Shown here piece after piece: positions 9,596 to 18,682 of a DNA stretch of 64,000 bases. Within the stretch, counting starts at the first letter, position 1. The number at the start of each line of letters is the position of its first letter. Source of the DNA: Novosphingobium terrae (GTDB lineage: Bacteria; Pseudomonadota; Alphaproteobacteria; Sphingomonadales; Sphingomonadaceae); NCBI RefSeq assembly GCF_017163935.1, contig NZ_JABVZR010000002.1, forward strand, positions 1,984,001 to 2,048,000. Reading direction: 5' to 3'. Below the pieces are notes generated by a model that ran no database searches, had not been told where the DNA came from, and saw only the letters and a program-made list of their open reading frames with translations. The position numbers and the translations under genes were made by a program.

Positions 9596-9741
9596 GGGCA
9601 TGCGCCAGCATCGGCGCGCCTTGCAGGAGCAATCGGCCTGCTGCGTGCCTTCGGGATCGAGGCGATCAGCGCTCAGTCTTCGCCCTTGCCAGCCAAATGG
9701 GATCGCGATAAACGCCGCTCCAACCTCCTATTGGGGGGATC

Positions 9742-9764
9742 AGGGGATGGCGCTCCCCTTTAAC
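9742..9764 (+). terminator. Weak hairpin terminator after the metallophosphoesterase gene
   Basis: A six-pair stem AGGGGA/TCCCCT (9742-9747 and 9754-9759) with a six-base loop is followed by TTTAA. The T run is short, so this is a weak intrinsic terminator at best. It sits about 150 bases after the phosphoesterase stop. Confidence 0.35.
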
Positions 9765-9790
9765 TGACCGCCTTTTGGCTGATGACTCCT

Positions 9791-9834
9791 GCCGAGCGCC
9801 CCGTTGGCGTCGGCAGGGACCCTGCCCGCTCGGC
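9791..9834. other. Nested inverted repeats in a 323-base gap
   Basis: The gap 9596-9918 has no convincing gene. It holds an outer repeat GCCGAGCG/CGCTCGGC (9791-9798 and 9827-9834) enclosing a tight inner one, GGCAGGG-A-CCCTGCC (9812-9826). It could be a terminator without a T run, a processed 3' end, or a structured leader of the kinase gene that starts at 9919. Confidence 0.35.
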
Positions 9835-9918
9835 GTCACCCGGAATGGTGAGGATCGAGGGGCCGGCCAAGCTGGTGAGCCAATTTGATGACGTATGACG
9901 GATCACCGCTGAGATCCG

Positions 9919-10791
9919 ATGGACCAGATTATGAGTATCCATAAAACCGTCCAGCTTTTCTACAATCCGCAGGCCGGAAGCTACAGCGACGCGACCATCA
10001 CCCGCCTGCTGCAGGCCTTTCGCGAGGCTGGCGCCCGTGTCCATCTCACGCCGAGCGTGGATACGCCCCCGGTCATCGATCCGGCTGCGACCCATATCTG
10101 CATCGCCGGGGGCGACGGCACGGTGCGGCATGTCGCGGAAGCTGTGGTGCGCGCCAACCGGCAGATTCCGGTCGCCATCTATCCGGCCGGGACGGCCAAT
10201 CTGCTGGCGCGGGAAGGCAAGCTTGGCCGGCGCCCGGCGCGCCTTGCGCAGGCGCTGGTCGATGGCCCGACACGCCGGCACAGTCCGGTCCAGGCGGGTG
10301 ACAATCTGTTTTTCGCCTGCGCCAGCGTGGGGCCGGACAGTCTGGCGGTTGCCGCTGTGGCATCGTCCCTGCTCAAGCAGCAGATCGGGCGGTTTGCCTA
10401 TGTCGCCGCCATCGCGCGCCTTCTGCGCAAGTGGCCAAGGCACCGCATCACCCTTCGCGCCAATGGTCGCTCATGGGATTGTGAGGCGGTCTATATTGCG
10501 AAGGGGCGGTACTATGCCGGTCCCTGGAGCTTTGCGCCTCAGGCCAAGGGCGATGATGGCAAGCTGCATGTCGTTGCGCTCCGGCGGGCGAGTCGGCGCG
10601 AATTCCTCCGCTTTTATTGGCGCATGCTGGGCGGCGCGGATGTGGTGCGCGACAAGAACGTGATTGCTTTCTCCTGCACGCAGCTGTCGCTGCAATCGGA
10701 CGATCCGTTGCCCGTGCAGGCCGATGGGGATGTGGTGGCGTCTTGCCCCATCGATGTCTCGATCCATGAGACTCCGGTCCATATCTGCTGA
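9919..10791 (+). CDS. Diacylglycerol kinase-like lipid kinase (DAGKc domain)
   Basis: Cytoplasmic lipid kinase of the DagK/YegS/sphingosine-kinase superfamily, 290 residues. The N-terminal domain has the LFYNPQAG nucleotide-region motif (residues 13-20), the GGDGTVR loop at 64-70 and YPAGTANLLARE at about 85-96. The C-terminal beta-rich domain ends with VQADGDVV, also typical of the family. It would phosphorylate diacylglycerol or a sphingoid-type lipid. The latter would suit a sphingolipid-making organism, but that is inference. The start is ATG at 9919 or the in-frame ATG at 9931. Confidence 0.88.
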   Translation: MDQIMSIHKTVQLFYNPQAGSYSDATITRLLQAFREAGARVHLTPSVDTPPVIDPAATHICIAGGDGTVRHVAEAVVRANRQIPVAIYPAGTANLLAREGKLGRRPARLAQALVDGPTRRHSPVQAGDNLFFACASVGPDSLAVAAVASSLLKQQIGRFAYVAAIARLLRKWPRHRITLRANGRSWDCEAVYIAKGRYYAGPWSFAPQAKGDDGKLHVVALRRASRREFLRFYWRMLGGADVVRDKNVIAFSCTQLSLQSDDPLPVQADGDVVASCPIDVSIHETPVHIC

Positions 10792-10899
10792 AGGGGCTTT
10801 GGCGAGCCTGATGTTCGCTTGCCCTCGGCACTGACCGGTTCCGCCCCCTCCCGTTTCCGACGGAATCGTGATGCAGGCCTTTCCCTGCCTTTCTCTCAA

Positions 10900-10927
10900 T
10901 GCCCTGTCGCCGCGCGGCGTGAGGGCA
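10900..10927. repeat. 28-bp near-perfect inverted repeat
   Basis: TGCCCT and AGGGCA arms flank a core CGCCGC/GCGGCG palindrome, 109 bases after the lipid-kinase stop. It can form a long hairpin. It may end the kinase transcript or insulate the MFS promoter that follows. No T run is present. Confidence 0.4.
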
Positions 10928-10948
10928 GGTGTCAGAGGCTCAATAAAA

Positions 10949-10964
10949 CCTATCGATAGATAGG
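10949..10964. promoter_or_regulatory. Operator O1 of the MFS promoter (CCTATC-N4-GATAGG)
   Basis: Perfect 6+6 palindrome with spacer GATA. A TTGACG -35-like hexamer follows at 10967. It is one of seven matching sites in the window and is inferred to be a TetR-type operator. Confidence 0.65.
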
Positions 10965-11006
10965 CATTGACGTTCACGCGCTTTGCGGCTAGTGCGAGCC
11001 CAACAG

Positions 11007-11022
11007 ACTACCGACTGATAGG
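11007..11022. promoter_or_regulatory. Operator O2 of the MFS promoter, imperfect left half
   Basis: ACTACC-GACT-GATAGG; the right half is exact and the left half matches poorly. It lies 58 bases from the preceding site and 61 bases before the MFS start. The RND promoter has the same pair of sites 59 bases apart. Confidence 0.5.
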
Positions 11023-11083
11023 TAGCTATGGCAATTGAAGCAGGCTCCCATTCGCCTGCCTTTCCACCAAACAGGAGCATGAC

Positions 11084-12271
11084 ATGGACCGCCGTCTGTT
11101 GATGCTGGCTCTGGGCATGTTTGCCCTGGGGACCGACAGTTTTGTCATCGCCGGCGTGCTGCCGGAAATCTCGCGCAATTTCCACGTCAGCATTGGCGCT
11201 GCAGGACAGCTGACGACCGTTTACGCGATCGCCTATGCGCTCTTGTCGCCGGTCGCTGCGGCGGCATTCGCGCATGTCGAGCGCAAGCGGCTGATGCTGT
11301 CCGGCCTTGCTGTCTTCATCATCGCCAACCTCGCCACCGCCTGGGCGCCGAGCTTTGCTTTTGCGCTGGTGGCGCGGGCTCTGGCAGGATTGGGAGCGGC
11401 CATCTATGCCCCCATCGCCACAGGCGCCGGAGCCAGCATTGTCGCCCCTGAAAAGCGTGGTTTCGCCCTGTCCATGGTCATCGCGGGGCTGACAGCCTCG
11501 ACAGCGCTGGGCGCGCCGATCGGCACGGTGATCGGCGGGCTGGGTGACTGGCGCTATACGATGATCTTCGTCTCGGCGATCAGCGTGGTCAGCGCGCTGG
11601 GCATCACGGCCTTTCTCAAAAATGTGCCTCTGCCGCCCGCGATCACCCTGCAGCAGCGACTGGCGCCTTTCGCAGACCGTCGCATCGGACTCACCTTGCT
11701 GACGACCCTGCTGGTGCAATGCGGCAATTTTGCCGTCTACACCTATTTCGCGGTGATTTTCGACCGGGCGACGGGCGGCAATCCGCTGGTGCTGGGCGCG
11801 CTTCTGGTGCTGTGGGGCACGTCTGGCACGGTGATGAACCTTGCCGGGGGGCGTGTGATCGACAGGATCGGGACCCGGCGCATCCTCAACACCATGCTGG
11901 TGATGCTGATCCTGACCATGACGAGTCTGTCCTGGGCCGGGGCCTCGCTGCCGACTGCCATTCTGGTTATTGCGCTTTATGGCGCCAACAGCTGGGGGCA
12001 ATTGGCCGCGCAACAGCACCGGCTGGTTTCAACAATGCCGGGCGCGGCCTCGATTGTCCTCGGGCTCAACACGTCGGCGACCTATATCGGTGTTGCCTCG
12101 GCGGGGGTGATCGGTGCGGCCAGCCTGAACCTTGTCGGGGCGCATAACATCGGTTGGGTCAGCTTCGCGCTCTATGGCGGCGCCTTGGTGGCGGCGGAGA
12201 TGGCGCACCGCGCCATTGCCAACCACCGGCATGCGGCTCCTGTGCCCGAGATGGTCGCTGCCAAGGCTTGA
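11084..12271 (+). CDS. MFS drug/metabolite exporter, 12-TM DHA1 type (AraJ/PbuE-like)
   Basis: Proton-coupled exporter, 395 residues, with 12 predicted helices. The opening LALGMFALGTDSFVIAGVLP is characteristic of the AraJ/PbuE/YdhP DHA1 branch, and ALVARALAGLGAAIYAPIAT carries the TM4 motif. This branch exports sugars, purine analogues or chloramphenicol-like compounds; the substrate here is unknown. AGGAG lies ten bases before the ATG. Its promoter has two CCTATC-N4-GATAGG operators, which ties its control to the RND operon that follows. A strong intrinsic terminator closes the transcript. Confidence 0.88.
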   Translation: MDRRLLMLALGMFALGTDSFVIAGVLPEISRNFHVSIGAAGQLTTVYAIAYALLSPVAAAAFAHVERKRLMLSGLAVFIIANLATAWAPSFAFALVARALAGLGAAIYAPIATGAGASIVAPEKRGFALSMVIAGLTASTALGAPIGTVIGGLGDWRYTMIFVSAISVVSALGITAFLKNVPLPPAITLQQRLAPFADRRIGLTLLTTLLVQCGNFAVYTYFAVIFDRATGGNPLVLGALLVLWGTSGTVMNLAGGRVIDRIGTRRILNTMLVMLILTMTSLSWAGASLPTAILVIALYGANSWGQLAAQQHRLVSTMPGAASIVLGLNTSATYIGVASAGVIGAASLNLVGAHNIGWVSFALYGGALVAAEMAHRAIANHRHAAPVPEMVAAKA

Positions 12272-12293
12272 TCAGGCTTATCTCTGAAACCGG

Positions 12294-12319
12294 GGCCGGG
12301 CGAAAGTCCGGCCTTTTTT
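12294..12319 (+). terminator. Intrinsic terminator of the MFS gene
   Basis: Stem GGCCGG/CCGGCC (12294-12299 and 12308-12313) with an eight-base loop is followed by six T residues. It is 22 bases after the stop and has a textbook form. Confidence 0.85.
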
Positions 12320-12485
12320 ACGGCCAGAATGCTGACGAGTCGCCTGCATGAATGGCCTGATAGAAGAGTGATCAGGGGCATTTGCGCCATGCTGCCACAC
12401 CGATCGCTTTCTGCCCTTACCGACTGAAAAGAAGCCGTAATCCTGCGCCTTGATGCACAGCCTTTCTCTGCATTTTGGCGATGAA

Positions 12486-12501
12486 CCTATCTACTGATAG
12501 A
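12486..12501. promoter_or_regulatory. Operator O1 of the RND operon
   Basis: CCTATC-TACT-GATAGA, one mismatch from the consensus palindrome. TTGACA at 12508-12513 is the likely -35. The rest of the gap 12320-12747 shows only this promoter and operator region. Confidence 0.65.
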
Positions 12502-12544
12502 TTGCTGTTGACATGAAGGTATGTTTGCGGCACATCGCCATTGC

Positions 12545-12560
12545 CCTATCAAGTGATAGG
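12545..12560. promoter_or_regulatory. Operator O2 of the RND operon
   Basis: Perfect CCTATC-AAGT-GATAGG, 59 bases after the first site and downstream of the predicted -10 region, where a bound repressor would block elongation or initiation. Confidence 0.65.
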
Positions 12561-12747
12561 TAGATTTCAAAAGCATCCACACCGCTCGAAGAGCTTTGGT
12601 TCCGGTTACCGCATTCCCATCAGGCAACCCGAAGCCGCCTCTTCCCGCAACCAGCCGAACCCAACCTGCCGCCCTCGATCCGCGAGGCGCGGGACGAATT
12701 CTTGCGCCTCGCGATGCCGGTCATCGCTCTTTCGAAAGAGGGGAATC

Positions 12748-13968
12748 ATGAACCAGCTTACAGAACTCGACGCCGCCGAAGCCCCGGTCATCGCGCAGCC
12801 AACGCGATCCCGGGCCAGGGTCTGGCTGGCAACCGGCGCGGCCATCGCCGTGCTTGTCGCTGCCGGTCAATTCGGCTCCAGCCTCTTCGCCACGGCGACC
12901 CCGCCGCCACCGCCGCCGCCCAGCGTGTCGGTCAGCGCACCGTTGCAGCGCGCCATCGATCAGCGCCTCAACTTCCTCGGCCAGTTCGCGGCGACCAGCC
13001 AGGTCGAAATCCGCGCTCAGGTCGGCGGCACGCTCAAGGCGGTGAACTTCAAGGATGGCTCGGTGGTGCAGCGCGGCGCCCTGCTGTTCCAGATCGATCC
13101 GGTGCCCTATCAGATCAAGGTCGATCAGGCCCGCGCCGAGCTGGAGGCCGCCAATGCCCGCCTTTCGCTCGCCACCCGCGAACTGACCCGCGCCGAGGAG
13201 CTGAAGGCGACGGATGCCGGATCGGCGCAGAATGTCGATCAGAAGCGTGCCGAAAAAGCCTCCGCCGCAGCGGCGGTCAATGGCGCGCGTGCGACACTGC
13301 ATGACGCCATGTTCGATCTCGACAAGACCCGCGTCTATGCGCCTTTCACCGGGCGGATCGGCACGCATCTGGTCTCGGCGGGCAATCTGGTGGCCGGCAG
13401 CCGCGCTGCCACCAGCCCCACCACCTTGCTCACCACCTTGGTCTCGATCGATCCGGTCTGGCTGAACTTCGACATGAGCGAGGCCGATTACGCCGCCTTC
13501 CAGCGGGACCGCCCCAAGGGCGCACTGGCCAACAAGGTCGAGGTGGCGCTGGGCGGCGATGGCGCCTTCACCCGGCAGGGCACGCTCGACTTTCTGGACA
13601 ACAGCATCGACCGGGCCAGCGGCACGATCCATGCCCGCGCCACGCTGAGCAATGCCGATACCACGCTGACCCCCGGCGCCTTCGGGCGCGTGCGTTTGGC
13701 TGTCTCGGGCGCGCGCCCGGCGCTGCTGGTGCCCGATGCGGCGGTGCTGACCGATCAGGGCGACCATGCCGTTTATGTCGTCGGCAAGGACAATGTGGTC
13801 GCTCAGAAGAAGGTCACCATCGGCGATCTGCGCGGCGGCCTGCGTGTCATCACCTCGGGACTTACGGCGCAGGACAGGGTCGTCGTTGACGGCATTCCTG
13901 CGGTCAAGCCCGGCGCTCCGATCACCCCTCAGGCCGGCGTGATCCGGTTCGACGCAGAGCAGGATTGA
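12748..13968 (+). CDS. RND efflux periplasmic adaptor (MexE-like)
   Basis: Membrane-fusion protein that links the permease to the outer-membrane channel, 406 residues. A cytoplasmic N-tail and one membrane anchor (about 26-47) are followed by a seven-proline linker. Next come the lipoyl half-motif EIRAQVGGTLKAVNFKDGSVV (near 86-106), a coiled-coil hairpin (about 120-190), the second lipoyl half (VYAPFTGRIG) and the barrel/MP domain ending GIPAVKPGAPITP. The open frame runs back to 12541, but ATG 12748 with AAAGAGGGG before it is the sensible start. First gene of a three-gene operon with two operators in its leader. Confidence 0.9.
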   Translation: MNQLTELDAAEAPVIAQPTRSRARVWLATGAAIAVLVAAGQFGSSLFATATPPPPPPPSVSVSAPLQRAIDQRLNFLGQFAATSQVEIRAQVGGTLKAVNFKDGSVVQRGALLFQIDPVPYQIKVDQARAELEAANARLSLATRELTRAEELKATDAGSAQNVDQKRAEKASAAAAVNGARATLHDAMFDLDKTRVYAPFTGRIGTHLVSAGNLVAGSRAATSPTTLLTTLVSIDPVWLNFDMSEADYAAFQRDRPKGALANKVEVALGGDGAFTRQGTLDFLDNSIDRASGTIHARATLSNADTTLTPGAFGRVRLAVSGARPALLVPDAAVLTDQGDHAVYVVGKDNVVAQKKVTIGDLRGGLRVITSGLTAQDRVVVDGIPAVKPGAPITPQAGVIRFDAEQD

Positions 13969-13973
13969 GGCCC

Positions 13974-16900
13974 ATGAAACTCGCCCACTTCTTCATCGAT
14001 CACCCGCGCTTTGCCGCGGTGCTCTCGATCTTCATCACCATTGCCGGGCTTGTCACCATGCTGGTGCTGCCCATCGCGCAGTACCCCAGCATCGTGCCCC
14101 CCACGATCGACATCACCACCAGCTTCCCCGGCGCCAATGCCGACACCATCGCCCGCACCGTGGCCACCCCGCTGGAGCAGGCGGTGAACGGCGTCGAGAA
14201 CATGGACTACATCACCAGCCAGTCGACCAGCGATGGCGCGCTGACCACCACGGTCTATTTCAAGATCGGCAGCGATCCCAACATCGACCTGATCCTCACG
14301 CGCAACCGCGTGCTGGATGCCGTATCGCGCCTGCCCCCTGAAGTTCAGGCGCAGGGCGTGAAGGTCAACAAGACCATCAAGGCGCTGGTGCTGGGCGTGC
14401 ATGTCTATTCGCCCGACGGCTCGCGCAGCCCGGAATATCTCTACAACTATATGCTGAAAGTCCGCGACCAGATCTCGCGCCTGCCCGGCGTGTCGCAGTT
14501 CCAGCTGTTCGGCTCGCGTGAATATGCCATGCGCGTCTGGGTCGATCCCGATAAGGCGGCGGCCTACAACATCAGCGCCAATGAAATTCTGGCCGCTCTG
14601 CGCGCACAGAATGCGCAGGTTTCCACCGGGCGTCTGAATGCGCCGCTGGACGGAGCCAAATCGCACGGCGCCTATGAGGTCAATGTCGAGACTTTGGGCC
14701 GCCTGACCACGCCCGAAGAGTTCAACAATGTCATCGTCAAATCCGATGCCCAAGGCCACATCACCCGCATCCGCGACATCGGCCATGCCGAGCTTGGCGC
14801 CTCCGATTACGGCACCAAGGCCTATGCCAACAAGTTCGTCTCGACCCCGTGGTTCGTGGTCGCCACGCCCGACGCCAATGTCGTGGGGCTGGAGCATGCG
14901 ATCTGGGACAAGATGGCGCAGCTGCGCAAAAGCTTCCCCTCGGGCGTCGATTATCTGGACATCTATGACCCCACCACCTTCGTCTCGCAGTCCATCGATG
15001 AGGTGGTGACCACCATCGGCATCGCCATTCTGCTGGTGGTCGGCGTGGTCTATCTCTTCCTGCAGAGCTGGCGCGCCACGATCATTCCGGTGGTGGCGAT
15101 CCCCATCTCGCTGCTGGGCACCTTTACCGTGCTGGGGCTTACGGGCGGCTCGATCAACAATCTCTCGCTGTTCGGCGTGGTGCTGGCGGTGGGGATCGTG
15201 GTCGACGACGCCATCGTGGTGGTCGAGAATGTCGAGCGCAACATGGCGCTGGGCATGACGGCTCGCGAAGCCACCCGCCGCACGATGAATGAGGTTTCCA
15301 CCGCGCTGATCGCCATCGCGCTGACGCTGTGCGCGGTCTTTGTGCCCACCTCTTTCATCCCGGGCATTTCGGGCCTGTTCTTCAAGCAATTCGCCATCAC
15401 GATCTCGGCGTCCACGATCATCTCTGCCTTCGTCTCGCTGACCTTGAGCCCGGCACTCTGTGCGGTGCTGCTGAAGCCCCATACCGCCAGCCATGCCGAG
15501 CCGAGCGGGGTGCGCAAGCATCTCAACCGCTTCTTCGGCCGCTTCAACAATGGCTTCACCGCTCTGTCGGAGCGCTATGCCAGTTTCACCGGCACAGCGG
15601 TGCGCAAGACCGGCGTGATGGTGGTAGCCTATCTGTTGCTGATCGGCGCGACGGCCTTCCAGATGTCACGCATGCCCAGCGGTTTTATCCCTGAATCCGA
15701 TATTGGCTATCTGGCCACGGTGATCCAGCTGCCCCCCGGCGCCAGCCTTGAGCGGACCGACAAGGTTGTGCGTGAAGTCAACGAAATCGCACTGGGCCTG
15801 AAGACTGCCAAGGGCGAAAATCTGATCGGCGGCACCTCGCCCGTCACCGGTCTGGACGTGGTGACCAACACCAGCGCGCCCAATGTCGGCACGGTGTTCA
15901 CTGGCCTGCCCTCGCTCTATGGCAAGCATATCTCCGGAACCGACGCCCACACGGTGGTCGCCGCGATGAACAAGGCGACGGCCAGCATCAAGGACGCGCG
16001 GGTCATCACGCTGATGCCGCCTGCGGTACAGGGGCTGGGCGCGCCGGGCGGCTTCACGCTGGAGCTGGAAGACCGCGGCGGTCTGGGGCCCGAAGCCCTT
16101 GCCAAGGCCACCAATGATCTGGTCGCGGCGGCCAACAAGAACAAGGCCTTTGCTGGAGCCTTCACCCTCTTCAACGCGGGCGCGCCCTCGATGAAGGCGG
16201 ACATCGACCGCGAAAAGGCCGAGAAGCTGGGCCTGACCCCCACCGATATCTTCTCCACCATCGGGCTCTATCTCGGCTCGCAATATGTCAATGATTTCAA
16301 CTTCTATGGCCGCACCTATCCGGTCTATGTGCAGGCGGATCACCAGTTCCGCTCGACCACGGCCAACATCGGCGATCTGAAGGTGCGCAATGCTGCGGGG
16401 GCCATGGTGCCGCTCAGCTCTGTCACTACCTTCAAGAGCGAAACCAAGCCCTATCGCGTTCCCCGTTACAACCTCTACCCGTCTTCCGAGATCATCGGCA
16501 CGGCAGCCCCGGGCGTGGCCTCGGGCACGGCGATCAGGGAGATGGAGAAGCTGGCCGACCAGACATTGCCTGCGGGAATTGGTTACGAATGGACCGATCT
16601 GGCCCATCAGCAGCAGGCCCAGACCATCTCGCCGATGCTGATCTTCGCCGCTTCCGCGCTGTTCGTCTTCCTCGTGCTGGCGGCGCAGTATGAAAGCTGG
16701 AAGATCCCGCTGGCCATCCTGATGATCATCCCGATGTGTCTGCTGGCCTCCTCCACCGGCCTGCATCTGCGGACCATGCCGATCGATATCCTTGCCCAGA
16801 TCGGTTTCGTGGTGTTGCTGGGGCTGGCGGCGAAGAATGCGATCCTGATCGTGGAATTCGCCCGCCACCATCAGGACCATGAAGGCGCCACGCCCGAGCA

Positions 16901-17171
16901 AGCCTCGGTGCTGGCCGCCAAGGAGCGCCTACGCCCGATCCTGATGACGTCGCTGGCCTTTATCGCGGGCGTCTTCCCGCTGGCCATTGCCTCTGGTGCG
17001 GGGTCGGAGATGCGGCAGGCGATGGGCACGGCGGTGTTCTCCGGCATGATCGGTGTGACCGTCTTCGGCCTGCTGTTCACGCCCGCCTTCTACACCATCA
17101 TGCGCAAGCTGAACGTCAAACTCCCCAAGCTTTCCAATCCCTTCCATGCTTCTGACAGGAGGTCTGCATGA
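13974..17171 (+). CDS. RND efflux permease, HAE1 family (MexF/BpeF-like)
   Basis: Hydrophobe/amphiphile exporter, 1065 residues, the usual length. The N-terminus reads FFIDHPRFAAVLSIF, close to the MexF opening. The proton-relay segment in TM4 is GIVVDDAIVVVENVERN, with both aspartates. Twelve helices surround two large periplasmic loops, and the C-terminal half contains GLAAKNAILIVEFA (TM10 lysine region). ATG 13974 follows the adaptor stop by five bases; a TTG three codons earlier is less likely. It overlaps the next gene by four bases. MexF-type pumps usually export chloramphenicol, quinolones and biocides; the substrate here is not known. Confidence 0.93.
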   Translation: MKLAHFFIDHPRFAAVLSIFITIAGLVTMLVLPIAQYPSIVPPTIDITTSFPGANADTIARTVATPLEQAVNGVENMDYITSQSTSDGALTTTVYFKIGSDPNIDLILTRNRVLDAVSRLPPEVQAQGVKVNKTIKALVLGVHVYSPDGSRSPEYLYNYMLKVRDQISRLPGVSQFQLFGSREYAMRVWVDPDKAAAYNISANEILAALRAQNAQVSTGRLNAPLDGAKSHGAYEVNVETLGRLTTPEEFNNVIVKSDAQGHITRIRDIGHAELGASDYGTKAYANKFVSTPWFVVATPDANVVGLEHAIWDKMAQLRKSFPSGVDYLDIYDPTTFVSQSIDEVVTTIGIAILLVVGVVYLFLQSWRATIIPVVAIPISLLGTFTVLGLTGGSINNLSLFGVVLAVGIVVDDAIVVVENVERNMALGMTAREATRRTMNEVSTALIAIALTLCAVFVPTSFIPGISGLFFKQFAITISASTIISAFVSLTLSPALCAVLLKPHTASHAEPSGVRKHLNRFFGRFNNGFTALSERYASFTGTAVRKTGVMVVAYLLLIGATAFQMSRMPSGFIPESDIGYLATVIQLPPGASLERTDKVVREVNEIALGLKTAKGENLIGGTSPVTGLDVVTNTSAPNVGTVFTGLPSLYGKHISGTDAHTVVAAMNKATASIKDARVITLMPPAVQGLGAPGGFTLELEDRGGLGPEALAKATNDLVAAANKNKAFAGAFTLFNAGAPSMKADIDREKAEKLGLTPTDIFSTIGLYLGSQYVNDFNFYGRTYPVYVQADHQFRSTTANIGDLKVRNAAGAMVPLSSVTTFKSETKPYRVPRYNLYPSSEIIGTAAPGVASGTAIREMEKLADQTLPAGIGYEWTDLAHQQQAQTISPMLIFAASALFVFLVLAAQYESWKIPLAILMIIPMCLLASSTGLHLRTMPIDILAQIGFVVLLGLAAKNAILIVEFARHHQDHEGATPEQASVLAAKERLRPILMTSLAFIAGVFPLAIASGAGSEMRQAMGTAVFSGMIGVTVFGLLFTPAFYTIMRKLNVKLPKLSNPFHASDRRSA

Positions 17172-18625
17172 CCATGAAACGTCTGCTGGGGATGAGCGTA
17201 CTGCTCATCCCTCTCGCCCTCGAAGCCTGCGCTGTCGGGCCCAACTATGTGAAGCCCGAGACCGCGCTGGCCCCCTTCCACAATCAGGCGCCGGTGGTGC
17301 AAGCTGCCGCTGCCCCGGCGCCTCTCGACAGCTGGTGGACAGGGTTCAACGATCCCATGCTGGTCACGGTGGTGCAGCGCGCGCTGGATCAGAACCTCGA
17401 TCTGGCCGCCGCTCTGGGCCGGGTGCAGCAGGCGCGCGCGGTCGCCAAGGGGGCAGGCGCGCAACTGCTGCCCACGGTGGATGTCTCGGGCGGGGCGACG
17501 GCCAACCGCGCCAGCCTGCGCAGCCCTTATTCCTCGGCCGTTGGCGGCCAATCGGGCCTCTCGCGCAATTACGAGGACTATTCGGTTGGCCCCAGCGCCA
17601 GTTGGGAAATCGATCTGTTCGGTGGCCTGCGTCGCGGCGCCAAGGCCGCCAGCGAGGAGGAATCCGCTGCCGAGGCTGATCGCGTCGGCACGCGCATCAC
17701 CGTGGTGGCCGATGCGGCGGATGCCTATCTGCAGATCCGGGGTTATCAGGCGCGTCTGGCCGTAGCGCTCGATCAGGTGAGCAATGACGAGCATCTGCTC
17801 AAGCTGGTGCAGGACCGCTATGCGGCGGGCTCCGGCACCGGGCAGGAGATCGCCGAGGCGCAGGCACTGCTGCGTCAGGCGCGGGCCAGCGTGCCCCTGC
17901 TGCGCATCGGGCTGGAAAAGCAGCTCAACCGGCTCGATGTGCTGATGGGCGCTCAGCCGGGGACCTATGCGCAGGAGCTGGGTGTGGTCGCCGCCATCCC
18001 GGCGATCCCTGCCATTCCGGATCAGGCCGCGCCCACCGACATGCTGCGCCGCCGCCCCGATATCATCGCGGCGGAACGGCGGCTCGCGGCCTCCAGCGAC
18101 CGCATCGGCGTGGCGATCTCGGACTATTATCCCAAGGTCTCGCTGTCGGGCGCATTGGGGTTTGACAGCATCAGCGCGGCCAGCCTGTTCACCAAAAGCG
18201 CCTTCACCGCAACTGGCGGCGGGCTGATCCGCTGGCGCCTGTTCGATTTCGGCAAGGTGGATGCGCAGGTCAAGCAGGCGCGCGGCGCCAATGCCGAGGC
18301 GCTGGCGCTCTATCGCCAGACGGTGCTGCGCGCCGCCGAGGATGTCGAGGACAGTCTGGTCACGCTCTCCCAGACGCAGGACCGCGTGGCCGAAGTGCAG
18401 GAACAGGTCGCGGCGCTGACCAGAGCGCGCAATCTGGCCCAGCAGTCGTGGAAGGCCGGGTCCACCCCGCTCACCGATGTGATCAACGCCGACCAGCAGC
18501 TGCTGATCGCCCGTGACCAGCTCGATGGTGAAAGGGCCGGAAGCGCGCGGGCGGCGGTGGCCGTGTTCCGCGCGCTTGGCGGCGGCTGGCAGCCGACCGG
18601 GCTGAAGGTCGCCGTGAAGGGCTGA
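17168..18625 (+). CDS. RND efflux outer-membrane lipoprotein channel (OprN/NodT family)
   Basis: Outer-membrane factor, 485 residues. The signal peptide ends in the lipobox LEAC at about residues 18-21, so the mature protein is probably lipid-anchored, and it continues AVGPNYVKPE as usual. Two OEP repeats follow, with the DMLRRRPDIIAAERRLAA motif near residue 290 and RALGGGW at the end. The ATGA overlap with the permease stop and the AGGAGG just upstream indicate translational coupling. With the two preceding genes it completes a three-part pump. Confidence 0.92.
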   Translation: MTMKRLLGMSVLLIPLALEACAVGPNYVKPETALAPFHNQAPVVQAAAAPAPLDSWWTGFNDPMLVTVVQRALDQNLDLAAALGRVQQARAVAKGAGAQLLPTVDVSGGATANRASLRSPYSSAVGGQSGLSRNYEDYSVGPSASWEIDLFGGLRRGAKAASEEESAAEADRVGTRITVVADAADAYLQIRGYQARLAVALDQVSNDEHLLKLVQDRYAAGSGTGQEIAEAQALLRQARASVPLLRIGLEKQLNRLDVLMGAQPGTYAQELGVVAAIPAIPAIPDQAAPTDMLRRRPDIIAAERRLAASSDRIGVAISDYYPKVSLSGALGFDSISAASLFTKSAFTATGGGLIRWRLFDFGKVDAQVKQARGANAEALALYRQTVLRAAEDVEDSLVTLSQTQDRVAEVQEQVAALTRARNLAQQSWKAGSTPLTDVINADQQLLIARDQLDGERAGSARAAVAVFRALGGGWQPTGLKVAVKG

Positions 18626-18629
18626 TCGT

Positions 18630-18662
18630 GCCGTGGCGTCCGGGCCGTCCGGGCGCCACGGC
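18630..18662 (+). terminator. Hairpin between the RND operon and its tetR gene
   Basis: Nine-base perfect arms GCCGTGGCG/CGCCACGGC surround a GC-rich loop, starting four bases after the channel stop. No T run follows, so it may lower rather than stop transcription into the regulator gene. Confidence 0.5.
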
Positions 18663-18682
18663 TTCGCATAAGGAGAAGCGCT

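Noticed and set aside
9600..9767. A possible 55-codon ORF directly after the metallophosphoesterase
   Set aside because: No ribosome site, no resemblance to any protein I know, and it runs into a hairpin.
13965..13973. TTG as start of the MexF-like permease
   Set aside because: It overlaps the adaptor stop codon, and ATG 13974 matches the family N-terminus better.
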